From Porphyra umbilicalis (taxonomy: Eukaryota > Rhodophyta > Bangiophyceae > Bangiales > Bangiaceae): 64,000 bases of DNA. The position numbers and the translations under genes are program-made. Shown in pieces: positions 1-10,554 of this stretch; the first letter of the stretch is position 1; each line of letters starts with the position of its first letter. The stretch spans positions 1 through 64,000 of the forward strand of contig KV919018.1 of NCBI GenBank assembly GCA_002049455.2, in the 5' to 3' direction. The notes under the pieces are model-generated. The model ran no database searches. It saw only the letters and a program-made list of their open reading frames with translations, and was not told where the DNA came from.

Positions 1-891
1 CGGCGGGGGGCCGAAAAAGTCGGCGGCGGCCTTGCCGTCGTCGCCCAACTCGGCCGACGCGGCGAGCACCGCCGCGTGCTGCGCGTCAAACGCGTCGTTG
101 GCGTCGAGGCCGTCGCCCGCCGGCTCGACGGCCGACACGTCGAGGTCGCCGAGGGACCCGTCGTAGGCGGGCGCGTCGGCCAGCCACGCCGTCAGGTCGC
201 CGGCCGTCTTGCGGCCGCCCGACCCAAAGAGGCTCCCATTGACGAGCGCGCCCGGGGTGTAGGCCTGCACCTTGCACGGGGCGCCAACCTGCCCCTGCAC
301 GCACTGCGGCTGCCAGCTGTCCGCCACCACAATCGTGTCGCAGGCCGCGTCATAGCCGGGCGACGGGGGGTTGAGGGGCACAAACGGCGCTGCCGGCGGC
401 GGCCCCTGCTTGTGCCGCGCCATCACGGCACGGGCGGCCACGGCGCCGACGTGGCCGGCCGCCGCCCGCCCCGGCACGTACCCGTGGTGCGCAAAGAGCG
501 CGTCGAGCGCGCGCGCCTTGGCGGCGTCGGGTGCAAACCAGGCGGCCAGCACCGTGTAGCCGGCATACGCCACCGCCTCGTCCGCGTCGACGCCGGCGCC
601 GCACGGTGCCGCCGCCCCGCCCGTGCCATTGACCGCGTCGGCGGCGGCCTTCATCGCCACGCCAAAGGCGCCGAGGCGGGGGGGCGCCCCGCGGCTGCCG
701 GGCGCGAGGGCGAGGAAGATGCGCGCGAGCGCGATCGCCGCGTGCGGCGCCTCGGCGTACGCGTCGACCGTGTCTTGGACGGTGCCGGCGCAGGTGCAGG
801 GGGGGGACGCCGCGGCGGCGGTCGTGGCGGCGGTGGCGGCGGTGGCGGCCGCCGCCGCGCCGACGAGGAGCACCCCGTGCAAGACGCGCAT
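1..891 (-). CDS. Vanadium-dependent haloperoxidase-like protein, N-terminal part (runs off left edge)
   Basis: An uninterrupted frame of 297 codons runs from an ATG at 889-891 off the left edge. Residues 1-28 (MRVLHGVLLVGAAAAATAAT then more Ala/Thr) look like a signal peptide. The pattern that follows fits the N-terminal half of the vanadium haloperoxidase-like (PAP2/haloperoxidase, DUF6851-type) family: DAYAEAPHAAIALARIF at about 43-59, DEAVAYAGYTVLAAWF at 104-119, GHVGAVAARAVMARH at 146-160, DSWQPQCVQG at 191-200, and FDAQHAAVLAASAELGDDGK at 268-287. In this family the vanadate-binding Lys, Arg and His residues lie in the C-terminal half, so catalytic competence cannot be judged here. Secretion or passage through the ER is inferred from the leader. 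The start is the first ATG after a C-rich leader. Family assignment is by remembered motif pattern; a divergent non-catalytic member is possible. Confidence 0.72.
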   Translation of the reverse strand, partial: MRVLHGVLLVGAAAAATAATAATTAAAASPPCTCAGTVQDTVDAYAEAPHAAIALARIFLALAPGSRGAPPRLGAFGVAMKAAADAVNGTGGAAAPCGAGVDADEAVAYAGYTVLAAWFAPDAAKARALDALFAHHGYVPGRAAAGHVGAVAARAVMARHKQGPPPAAPFVPLNPPSPGYDAACDTIVVADSWQPQCVQGQVGAPCKVQAYTPGALVNGSLFGSGGRKTAGDLTAWLADAPAYDGSLGDLDVSAVEPAGDGLDANDAFDAQHAAVLAASAELGDDGKAAADFFGPPP

Positions 892-2200
892 GGTGGCAGG
901 GGGGGGGGGGGACGGGGGGGGACCGCACCGGCAGAGGAGGGAGTGCGGCAACGGCGGCGAGCGGGGGTGCGCACGCCAGAGCGGGGAGGGGACGACAGGA
1001 GGGAGGCCGCTACTTGGCTGGGGAAGGGGCGGATGGGGTGGCTCAAGAACACGGTCCAGCCGCGGCTCGACGGCGACGCTATTTACATATCCGGCTATCA
1101 AGGATCCTTGCTCCTAGGAGCAGCCCGCTGCGGCAAAGTCTCGCGAGCGGCGTCGCCCGCCGCATGTGCCGCACGGCGGCGGGCTCGTTTTGGTGCCGGG
1201 CGGCGAAGAGGTGCCATCACCGGCCATGGTTGTAGGTCACACCTCCACTCGCGCCCCAAATCGGTCGCTGCGTGCACGAGACACCTCACCGATGCGAACC
1301 ATCGGGATCCCGATTCGGTTGAGGACTGTCAGCCGCTCCCACGTGGAGCGCCTGGCAGGGTGCCATCCGTACCCCATGTGTCCGAGCCAAAGGTGATTGG
1401 TGGATGGGCGTGACTCGCGCAAGATAGTGGCTCAGTTGACACCCTTCAATTATGGGGTAGAAATAAAATTGGCTAGAACAAAGAAATCAATTCAATCAAA
1501 GCAAGAGGGAGCAAGAAAAGAGGCACAGAGGTCGAGACTGCCTGCTGCCCGCTCTGTCACGGCCGAGCTCGCCGACGGGTACGGGTGGCGAGCTTGAGAG
1601 CCCAGCGCGTCGATGCTCATCTTGCGCATCGACACGCTGGGCTCTACAGCTGGCCGCGCTCGCCGCCCAAATTCCCGCCGTCAAGGCCCCACTGTGCGCC
1701 GCTACCGACGCAGAGTTGGTGGAAAAAAGAAACCGCCCACGGCGGCCGCGACGTGCGGACGGCGACCATGCATCCCTTGTGGCGCCGACCGCGCGCCGCG
1801 TCGACGCTGCGCACGCGACCGAGGTGCCGCCAAAACGGCGGCGGCGCGACGCGGGGCGCCCCCCGCTGTGGCCGCCGCCCCCGCCCAGCGGCGGCGGTCC
1901 GTGGCGCCGGCGGCGCCGGCGGCCGCTGCACCTCGCTACGCCGTCGCCCCCGTCGCGCCGTCCCCGCGGCCGCCGCCGCCGCAGGGGTTGCACAGCTGCA
2001 ACGGGCCACGCACCGCGTATGGTGCATGCAGGAGGGAGCCGTGCGGCCCAAGGACAAGCCTCATCGCTCCAGCCTCGAGCCACTCGCGCCCAATGACTGC
2101 CGGCGGCCGATGCGGGTGCCATCAGAGCTCGTCTGTCGCGCACTGGTACGCAGGCGTGGCGACAGAAGACCTCTCCAGGGCGCCGCAAAACACAACACAC
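892..2200. other. Intergenic region, no supported gene
   Basis: Upstream of the haloperoxidase-like gene is a poly-G tract (about 899-930) followed by lower-GC sequence. A 14-bp perfect palindrome with core GGGATCCC lies at 1301-1314 and extends imperfectly by four bases each side. Open frames in 1613-2200 exist on both strands, but none has a recognisable domain or convincing codon bias. Confidence 0.4.
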
Positions 2201-3420
2201 TCACTGCACTGCCAAGGTGTCGTCAGAAGCCCCAAAGATCCCAAACAACCGCAGACAGACAGGAGATTGCCCCCCTGGGTAGCCACGCCCGCAGGGGCAC
2301 GCGCCCGACCTCATCCCCACGGCCGACGTAGCCAACCGCCCACACACGCTACCGTCGCCGGCGCGGCTTGGTGGACCCCCCCGTGCAAACGACAGGAGCA
2401 CGTGCGCAGCGGCGGCCAGAAGCCCCTCGGCCGCCACCGCCGCGTCTGTCAGCACCTTCGGGTGCACGACCGTGTAGCGGGTGCCCTCGTGGAGCGGACA
2501 GAACAGGCCAACGAGCGGCTGCGTAAAAAGAGTCCCCGCGGCAGCCAGCCCGACCAGAGCGGCGACGACCCCACCTCGGCAAACAGCCGCGCCAGCACAG
2601 ACAGCACACCCGCGTACCTTGCGCGCGTCAAAGTCGTACCGCGGCGCCTGGACGGCCACGCGGGGGACGAGCACCGTCCACTGGCGTCGTCCGCACGGCC
2701 ACAAGGCGCCGGCAAAAGCGCCGACGCGCACGATGTCGAGGATGCCGGGCGTGGCCACGACCGAGGCGGCCGCCGTCGCCGCCGCCGATGGCGGCCGTCG
2801 CAGACGTGCCGGCGCCCGCCGCGGCGGCCGCCGACACAGACAACACCGCCGCCGCGAGCGTCGGCAGGACCGTCGGGTCGGCGCGCGCCGCCATCGCGAG
2901 CTTGATCCAGCTCGCGATGATCATGATCAGATCAGCAGATTCTGCTCATCGACGACAACCTGCACCGCGCCATGGGGCATGTCCCGGAGGAGCACGGAGC
3001 CCTACGGGGCGAGCGTCTTCTCCGCGCCCGCACTGTTAAGGCACTGGTCGCGGATGGCGCCATCAATCGTGTCGTTGAGGCCACATTGCGGGCGCTTGTT
3101 GACGAGCTCCGCGGGGACGCGCACGACCGATCCGACGGCGTCGCCGAGGGCGCCCGCCACCAGCAAGGCGGCCCGCGGGAGGCCGGCAAAAAAAAAAGGG
3201 TATCGTCAGGAGCGCCATCTTGAGCAACTCCCAACACGGCGAGGTAAACGGCCGCGTTGGGCGCCTCCTTCAAGCTGCTGGACGACACGCCCCGGTACAG
3301 GCGGGCGACCGGGCTCGGCCCGAGCGCACCGTGGATCGACGACGCCTCGTGTGGGGTGCCGACGGCGTTGCGCCGACCGGTAGGTACCAGCCCTGTGGCA
3401 CGAGCGACCTGTGGGGTCTC
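2201..3420 (-). pseudogene. Decayed mitochondrial carrier (SLC25 family)
   Basis: Reading the minus strand across three frames gives pieces of a mitochondrial carrier in the right order. The end of repeat 1 is ARLYRGVSSSSLKEAPNAAV (about 3240-3310). Repeat 2 has LVAGALGDAVGSVVRVPAEL then VNKRPQCG (about 3080-3180), matching the carrier P-x-[DE]-x-x-[KR] signature, then GSVLLRDMPHGAVQVVVDEQ (about 2945-3000). Repeat 3 has SVVATPGILDIVRV (about 2720-2770) and AGTLFTQPLVGLFCPLHEG (about 2480-2540). Breaks seen: an in-frame TAG at 3003-3005, a one-base shift at a T10 run near 3189-3198, another near 3235, and a shift near 2780. No family start was recognised, and the first-repeat signature is missing. 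Functional carriers are about 300 residues and sit in the mitochondrial inner membrane. Substrate cannot be inferred. Some shifts may be sequencing errors, but the TAG argues for real decay. Confidence 0.62.
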
Positions 3421-3883
3421 GCCCGCGGCTCGGTCGTCGACGCCACGCGCGTCGGCGGCCAGACGCGCGTGATCCACCACTGGCCGCCGCGGCCGCCGCG
3501 GCGCGTGGCGGTGGTGGGGATGGGGGGGTGGGGGGGGAACCGCCTCGCGTTTGGCACGGCGGCGGCGGGGCGGGCGGGGGCGGAAACGTTTTTGCGTTTG
3601 GGCACGACACTCTAGGCGCACCGCCTGCGCGCCGAGGAGCGGCGGCCGGCGAGGGGGGGGGGGGGAGGGGGCGAGGGGGGGGGGGGCGCCGGCCGCTGCC
3701 CGCCACCGCGGCGGCGGCGGCAGCGGCGGCGGCAGGGGCGGGGGGGCGCGGGGGGCGCCCCCAACCGAGGACGACGACGGGGACAACGCCGCCGGCGGGG
3801 GCGGGCGGCGGGCCCCCCCCACCGCGGCGACCGCGGCAAGCGGCCGGCCCGCTGACGCGCGCCGGCCGGCACGCGTGCGCGGC

Positions 3884-3915
3884 GGCCGGCACCCCGCCGC
3901 GGCGGGGTGCCGGCC
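3884..3915. terminator. 32-bp perfect palindrome just downstream of the secreted-protein gene
   Basis: The sequence is self-complementary over its full 32 bases, centred between 3899 and 3900, with outer bases GGCCGGCACCCC. It starts 17 bases beyond the stop of the minus-strand gene at 3932. A transcript would fold into a very stable GC hairpin. A 3'-end or insulator role is inference from position only. Confidence 0.45.
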
Positions 3916-3931
3916 ACCCCGCCGCCGCCGC

Positions 3932-5586
3932 CTAGTCGTCCTCGGCCGGCGGCACGGCGGCAGCGTCATGGGGCGGCCCCGCGGCCGCGTCCTCGGCGGG
4001 GTCTGTGGCGGCAGCGGCCGCCGCCGCCGCCGCCGCCTCACCCCCGCCCTCCCCGTGGCGCTGGGGCCCCGTCCACGCATCGTCGCCGCCGACGGGGGCG
4101 GCGGCGGCGGCGGCGGCGGTCGTCGTCCTTGCCGTTGCCGCCGCGCGGCCCCCGCCGGTGCGTGCCCCGCGGGGGGCCCCCGCGCCTGCGCCACGCCGGC
4201 GGGGCGCCGCGCCGTGCCGGCCGGCGGCGGCGGGGTGACGCTGCCGCCCCGTGGGCGGCTTTGCCGGCGCCCGTGCGTGCCGCGGCCAGTGCCGCCGCCG
4301 ACCTTTGGTCGCGCCCCGCCGCTGCCGGCGTTGGGCGGCGCCGCGCCGCCGGGGGGGGTTTGGGCCGCCTTGGCGGCGGGGGTCGGCGTGTTGCGGGCGG
4401 TGGGTGCCCCGCGGGCGGCGCCGTGCGCGTCGCGCAGAGGCGCCTCGGGGGGCTGTCGGGGGTGGCGGCCGCCGTGCGTCTCGGCGTGGGGCTTGCGCGC
4501 GACGGACGTCTTGGCGTGGGGCGTGTGGGCGCTTTGCGCCTCGGCGTGCGGCTGCTGGGCGCCGTTCTCGGCGGCGCGGCCCTGCGTAACGCCGTTCTTC
4601 TTGGCGCGGCTCTTGTCGCCGTCCTGGACGCCCCTCTTCTTGACGCTGTTTTTCTTGACGCTGTCTTTCTTGACGCCGCTCTCCTGCACGCCGCCCCTTG
4701 TGGGGCCGTGCTGCTTGCCGTCGACGCCGTGGGGCTTGCCCGCGAGGTCGGCACCCGTGCCCCTGCGGGTGCCGTCGGCGGTGCCGCCCGCGTCGCCGGC
4801 GGCGGCCGGCAGCCCCACCTTGACCGCCCGCGTGGGGGCGGCGGCCACCGTCTGCTTTTTGGCGGCAACGGCGGCGGGCGTGGGGGCGGCCACGGCGGGC
4901 TCGGCGCCGTGCGCCTCGCCGCAGCCTCCGTGCTTGCCCGCGGCCACGGGCGGCTTGCCGACCTTGGACGGCTGCCGCGCGGTGGCCACGCGCCCCCACC
5001 GCCCCGCCGCCCCCGCCCGCCGCGCCGCCCGCCACGCGCGCGGCGCGCCGACGGCCGAGCGCCACACCCCCCCCGCCCCGCCCCCCCCCACCCCGCGGCG
5101 GCGGCGCCCCGCCCGTCGCCGCCCGCCCCGCCGCCCCCCGCGGCACGTCCACCCCCGACGCGCGGACGACGCCCCCGCCGCCCTCGAGGACGACCGCCCC
5201 CCGTCGGGGGGGCCCCCATACGCCGCGCGGTGGGCGTGCACGACGCCCACGCGGGTGCACAGGCGGCCGCCACCACCGCCACCTCCGCCGCCGCCGCCTG
5301 TGCCTCCACCGCGTCTGCCGGCAGCGCCGCCCGACTGGGGCGGGCCGCACGGCGGCAGCGCCGCGGCGGCGCCGACCTGCGCCGCCCCCACGCACCGCCC
5401 GACGGCCGCCCCGTCGACGGCGACGCGCGGCACCACACAGGTCGAGCCGGCCGCGCACGGGGCCGCGTCGGCGGCCGCGCAGTTGGGGGGTGGGGCGCCC
5501 GCGGGAGGCGGGGCCGTCCCCGCCGCCGCCGCGGCGAGGAGGAGGCCGACCGCCGCCGCGAGCGCCGCGGCCTTGGCGGCGACCAT
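3932..5586 (-). CDS. Putative secreted Ala/Lys/His-rich protein with Cys-rich N-terminus
   Basis: The ATG at 5584-5586 starts a hydrophobic leader (MVAAKAAALAAAVGLLLAAA) typical of a signal peptide, followed by a short Cys-containing segment (CAAADAAPCAAGSTC, later RCVG and PPCG). The central part, about 4500-4900, is clearly coding with GC-ending codons. It holds Lys-rich repeats (SGVKKDSVKKNSVKKRGV) and His/Lys/Ala-rich stretches (PHAKTSVARKPHAETHG). The most likely C-terminus is an acidic segment ending PPHDAAAVPPAEDD at 3932, which is in a different frame from the N-terminus. Frame changes are needed near 5240, near 5000 and near 4170, each beside G/C homopolymers, so the exact protein is uncertain. 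One frame continues open to 2932 but loses coding character. No known family is recognised; a cell-wall or extracellular-matrix protein is a guess from composition. Confidence 0.45.
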
Positions 5587-7948
5587 GGGTGGGTGGCGGG
5601 GGGGGGGGGAAGGCGGGGGGGGGGGGGGGGCGGTGCGGCCGCCTCCGCGACGTCGCCGGTCGGTGGGGGGACGCCGCTGGGACGACGACGCGTCGGCGGC
5701 GGGGGGGGGGGGGGGGGGTGCCGTCGGGCGCGACCGTCGGCGCTGCGGTCGCTGTCAAAGCGCGGCGGCGGGTGGGCGGCAGCGTCGGCGGCGGGGGGGG
5801 GGGTGGCCGGCCGTCGCCGGCCGGCGGGCGGCGCGGCTCAGCGGCGGGCGGCGCTGCGCCGGTCGCGCGCGCGCGGCCGCCGCGCGCCGCGCCCGCCGCG
5901 CCGCGCGCGCGGCGGCAGCCGCCCGCCGCCCCTCGGCGCTCGTCCGCCGCCCTCGGCGGCCGCCCCCCCCCGCGCGCGCACGCCCCCCGCCGCCCGAAGC
6001 GACGGGTGCCGCAGCGCCGCCCGAGCGGCGGCGGTCGCCTCCTGGCGGGCGCTGCGGCCGCCGAGGCGCGCCGCGGCGCCGCTCGGGGGGGGGGGGTGGG
6101 GGAGGCTCTCCGCACGCCCGCAGCCGCGGCGCGGGGTGGGCGGCCGCCGGGGGGGGTCGGCGGTCACGCCGGCGGCGGCACCGGCGGTCGCGGCGGACGC
6201 GGCCTGGCGGGGAGAACAGGCGACGTGGGGGCGGGGGGGGGGGGGGGGTGCGGGAGCGCCTGGGCGCCCGGGCGGCGGGGGTGGGCGTGCACGCGGGGGT
6301 GGGGGGGGGCCGGGGGGAGCTGCCGCACCGACGGGCGCCCGCGGCGGCGATCCCGACGCACCGCTCTGTCGGTGTGTGCCGACGCCGACGCCGAGGCGGG
6401 GGGGGCCGGCGTCGCGCATGAATTCCGAGGCGCCGCCGCGGCGGCGGCGCGCGGCGCGCGCCGACGCCCGCCGCGCCGCGGCGGGCGGCGCACGGCGCCG
6501 TGCGCCCCCGCGCGCGCCCCTGCGACGCCGCGGCGTCGGGGAGCGCGCGGGGGCGGGAGACCCCCGTCGCCCCGACGCACGGCGTGCCGTCGCGCCGCGT
6601 GGCCGTTGCGGCAGGCCTCTCGTGACCCAATTTCGGTGCGCGCCGCCACCGCGGGGCGGCGCGTGGCGGATTGGGGCGCGCGGCCGCGCGGCGCGCCGCA
6701 CGGCCGAGGGACCCCGACGTGCCGCGCGCGGGGATACCCACGAGCGCGGCACGTCGGGATCCCTCGGCCTCATCCGTACCACACACAGCCTCCAGTGTAC
6801 TACTTGCTACACTCCGCTCTGGGCGACGTACTCAAAACGCGCAACCCACTCGGTTGCATGAGGGGGCCGACGGGTCCCCCAGCGACGACTTTCCCCCCCC
6901 CCCCCGCTCGCCGCCGCCGTCACGACGTCCGCCGTGACCGCCAGGCGCCGTCGGCGCGGTCGGGCGCCGCCACCCCGCTCGGCCGCCTCAATCGAGCTTG
7001 CGGCCGCCTCCCGCTGGGTTTCTTGTATTTAACAGGCTCCCACTGGACCAAGGAAGGGTTTCAGGTGGGTGGCGTCGCTGGCTAATGCCTGGGGGGCATC
7101 GACGGTGGGCGCAACAGGGGGGCACCAGGGTATTCCGGGCATCGAGAGCGAGCCACCGCCACTGTGGTGTGGCTGGGCATCAAAGCATACAAAATGCATA
7201 GACAGAAAGCTCTTCGTAGGAGGTTTTGGTTGGTACTGTATGCGGGGGGGTGTGTTGTTTTGCCTGTTTGGTAGGCAAAGGCCGGACGAGGTGCTCGTAG
7301 CCCGGCTGTGCTGCCCGTGTTGGGATGCGATTTCCTGACCAAAATTGCAATGATCCGACGACGTCATCGACCCTTCAATCACCATTACTCAGAAGCCTTC
7401 ATGTGAGGCGCCAGCCAAGTTTGGAGCTGGCCGGAGCACCTGGCCAAGGACAACCCCCCGTGCGCACGAAGCAGCTGATTGATAGTGAGATAGACTTTCG
7501 TTGGGGCCACCCTCCCCCCCCCCTTCCCGCCCCCCCCCACGTGGGCCCAGCAGGGCGCCAGCTGCCACCACCACGGACGCGGTGGCTGCTGCGACAGCGT
7601 CGTCAGCGCCTGACGAGCGCTCCGTCTGCCCCCCCACCGTCTTTTTCGACGGGCCGTCGCATTGCTCCGTCCCCACCCCCCCCCGCCTTCCCGCCCGGTC
7701 GCTCCCGCCCAAACCATCTGCCCGTCCCCAACAAGCCTCGCAGCCGCGGACAGAGGGGCCGCCGCCGTTGCCGCCGCCGCACCACGCGCGGCAGGGGCGC
7801 ACGGGAAAGAGGGGGGGTGCCGCCTTGCAGAAGATTGACGCCCCTCCCCAACCCCCCCCACCCCCGCCTTTCCCCTCACCAGTCCATTGGGTCGGTCGGG
7901 GTGCGGCGGGAAATGGCCGGCGCGCCGCGAGGCGGCGCGGGCTCTCCC
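5587..7948. other. GC-rich then mixed intergenic region
   Basis: 5587-6660 is about 80% G+C with many G or C runs. It is open in several frames on both strands, as expected by chance at this composition, and none shows a domain. 6787-7948 has ordinary composition and short ORFs only. The notable item is the hairpin at 6704-6767, listed separately. Confidence 0.4.
6704..6767. repeat. Inverted repeat, 24-bp arms, 16-bp loop
   Basis: The left arm 6704-6727 (CCGAGGGACCCCGACG...) and right arm 6744-6767 pair at 23 of 24 positions, separated by 16 bases. It lies at the border between the very GC-rich block and more balanced sequence. It could be a fold-back transposon remnant or a structured RNA element. 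No target duplication is obvious. Confidence 0.7.
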
Positions 7949-9245
7949 CTACACACACACCCTGACCCCCAGACTGCCCTCTGCCGGTGTGGTCACCCAC
8001 CCAGAGCCATTCCAGCCGGCCCGTCGTGGCCCGCTCCCAGGGGCCCGTCTGCGCGGCTGGGGGCTTGCGGCGGCGGCGCCCGCGTCGGCGGTGGCGGCAG
8101 CGTCGGCGGTGGCGGCTCTGCCTCTTCGGCCGCGGTGGCATCTGTGGCTGCCGCCCGTCCCGGCCGGCACCACCGGTGTGATGGCCACCGCGCCGGCGAC
8201 CGCGATGGCCGCACCGCCCACCGCCGCCAGCCGGTGGGCCCGCCACGAGTGACCTTTGTCCGAGCTGCCCGTCGCTTCCCGGCGTCACCGCCGGGGTCCG
8301 CCGCGGCGCCGCCCTCGGGACCCCCTTCGACACCGTGGTACCTTGCGCGGAGAGACCGCCGCCGGAGCGCCCATACCACGGCCGCCACACCGACAGAGGT
8401 GACCACATAGGCGATGGAAAGCCCGGTGGCCAGCCGCGCAAGCCAAACGCGCCGGTAGCCCGTGCCGGCGACGAGGAGCAACGTCTCGGAGCGCGCGACC
8501 GGCACGGGCTGCCCGAACCCTGGGTCAGGGATGAGCGGCTCCAGCTGGTGGCGCACACCCGCACCCCGCCAGGCGTCCGCCTTGGCCTCCCGGACCGCCA
8601 GGGATATAATGCCCGCCGTGGCGACGCAGCCAGAGAGAAAGACAAAGAGGAGCACCCACAGGTCCCGCACCCGCCACTCCCGGGTGCTGATGAGCAGCAC
8701 GATGAGGGCAACGAGCTCGGGCGCCACCACAATCACCGCCAGCAGCACCTCGGCGTCCGTCGTTGGGACATCAGGGGGCTCCACCCCAAACACCCGCCGG
8801 TCGTACATCTGGCTGAGGTCCCCCACGAGGGCGTTGACGCCATGCAGCCCATGGATCACCTCGGTGCCCGATCGATTGCTGGGCTTTCGCGAGCGGTCGA
8901 CGTACTCGTAGGGCAGCCGCACGTACGCCACCCCCGTCCGGCGCGCAAGGTCCTGCTCCGCGGGGCTCCGCGGATTGATTTCCCGGTCGCCGCGGCCGGC
9001 CACCCAACAGGGGCTGAGCGCAATCCGGTCGGTCGAAGCGTCTGGTCGGCCAGCGTCCGACCCAGTGGAGGAGATCGACCAAAACGCGTCGTGCGCGTTG
9101 CCTGAGCCCGCCATCGGATGCCCCGGTGGCGGTGGCTCCGGCTCGTCGCTGGCATTTCTCGGTGCGGCTGCCCGTGATGGTGACACCCCCGCGCACAGCC
9201 AGTCTGCGTCGCGGACGAAGGATGTCGCCGGAGGGGCGCACAGCA
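7949..9245 (-). CDS. Membrane-protein gene, 3' segment (three or more TM helices)
   Basis: This is the C-terminal part of the gene that begins at 12834. The frame LCAPPATSFVRDADWLCAG (ending near 9190) continues directly from the small middle segment if the element at 9246-10492 is removed. It has a probable ectodomain with N-glycosylation-type sites (NAS, NRS), then hydrophobic helices LLAVIVVAPELVALIVLLI (about 8680-8740), WVLLFVFLSGCVATAGIISL (about 8595-8655) and LATGLSIAYVVTSVGVAAVV (about 8380-8440). A further helix, AAIAVAGAVAITPVV (about 8170-8215), is in another frame, so a frameshift near 8250-8300 or a short intron is needed to reach the stop near 7949. No family is recognised. The architecture (N-terminal anchor, long ectodomain, multi-pass C-terminus) suggests a surface or endomembrane protein. 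Confidence 0.5.
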
Positions 9246-10492
9246 CGTATCCGTCTGTCACCAGTTCTTGACACTTGCACCAGTTCTTAGCAAATCGTGG
9301 TTGTGTGGGAAATCCACAGTGTTTACATATGAAATCGGGTTCCTGGGGATGCTCCGGAACCGCCTACAGCGCAGTTCACTGTTTTTTTATAAAACAAACA
9401 AAGCATATCAGCGCGGTCTGAGTCACACCACTGGACTCGTGAACTCATCAGCTCTCCAACGATGCCTTGTGCGCCTCAAACGGAGCACTCCTGGACGAGA
9501 ACAGCGTGTTTCCCTGGAAAAGAGCAGGAAAAAGTACATGGCCGGATCAGTGCAATTCCGCGTCCACAGAGCCCTTCCAGTGATTTCCGATCGGAGCGTC
9601 TGGCTCCCGCCCGCGTTCGCCGCAGGGATCCGGATGTCGAGTCACTCCGATGCACCCCGGAGCCCCGTAGTGGCTGTATGGGCCGATTTCTCGGCCAAGG
9701 TCGACGAAGAGGTGTGGTCAGCACATGAGAGAGGCTCTGGAGCACGAGTTTCGTGGTCACATTGTACTCTGCGAGTTTTTCAGGGCTACCCATCGCCCCC
9801 CCCATCCCCCGCCCTTCATGTCACCACAGCACAACCCTGTCCCAGTTCCCTGCGTACCAGCACAGGCTTACTCATCATTTTATCGTCCATGTGATAGCCC
9901 CTGAGCCCCCCTAACCCACCTCCCCCCTTCCCATCCGCCCCCCTTCCTCCCCCACCCGTGCGCCCCCCGTCCCCACGTCTGTCCTTGGCCTGCAGCCTTC
10001 CCCCACCGCCTCCCCCCCTTCCTCCCCCCTGCTCTATCCTCGACCCCCGCCCAAAGTCTTGTTTTAGCAACCCTCTGAGTCTCATGATCCTAGAGGTTCC
10101 TCGACAACTCATGTGCCCCTCGTCTGCGAAGCGTCTAGAGCTACACGCGCTCCCTTCGCTGTCCACACAGCTACTGCGTGTGGTCGAAGGCGACACAAGG
10201 ATGGAAACTCGGGGCTCAGATGATCAAATACTCCGTTCATACTAAGTTTTTCTGACTGTAATGTGCGATTCCGAGCCGTTCTCATATGAGAAATCATTGT
10301 GTCAAGAACTGGTGCAGACATTTTCTTGGGTGCATTTTCCAGTAGAAGAACGGAAGCGCCCCAGCGGAAACGGAAAAAACCGCCGACCCCGCCAGACTCT
10401 CCTGAGGTGAGCCATATTTTTATTTTCCGGTGCGGATAAGATTAAGCCTTCATCAGAGGCCAGTTGCTAAGAATTGGTGTCGGACGGATACG
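9246..10492. mobile_element. Inverted-repeat DNA element inserted in the membrane-protein gene
   Basis: The ends are inverted copies. The left end starts CGTATCCGTCTGTCACCAGT (9246) and the right end, reverse-complemented, starts CGTATCCGTCCGACACCAAT (10492). Shorter inverted copies of the ACCAGTTCTT motif also lie inside each end, at about 9284 and 10297. Removing exactly this segment joins the flanking coding frames. No target duplication of clear length was found. Inside, the minus strand carries short unrecognised ORFs, one with a CKHCGF...NWCKC cysteine pattern next to the left end. The plus strand has an exon-like segment about 10344-10404 bounded by ttttccag and gtgagc. Superfamily not determined. 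Confidence 0.55.
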
Positions 10493-10551
10493 CAATGGCT
10501 GCTAGCCAATGGCTGCCCGTGCCATTGACAACGTGATACCGATCGTCCGGG
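10493..10551 (-). CDS. Membrane-protein gene, 59-bp middle segment between two insertions
   Basis: The minus strand reads NPDDRYHVVNGTGSHWLAAI when the flanking TTG duplication of the right-hand element is counted once. It joins in frame with ...DDDPRYV at 11888 and with VLCAPPATSF at 9245. This three-way frame agreement is the main evidence that the two elements interrupt one ancestral coding sequence. If both elements are spliced out as introns, this is a micro-exon. Confidence 0.5.
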
Positions 10552-10554
10552 TTG

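Noticed and set aside
2932-5586. 884-codon minus-strand ORF as one protein
   Set aside because: Its distal third (2932-3930) reads through the carrier relic out of frame and through Pro/Arg-rich junk. Only the proximal part looks coding.
9300-9380. Zinc-finger exon (CKHCGF...NWCKC) as part of the membrane-protein gene
   Set aside because: It runs in frame into the 3' segment, but lies inside the inverted-repeat element; related NWC sequences near 10300 and 10475 on the other strand show that it is part of the terminal repeats.
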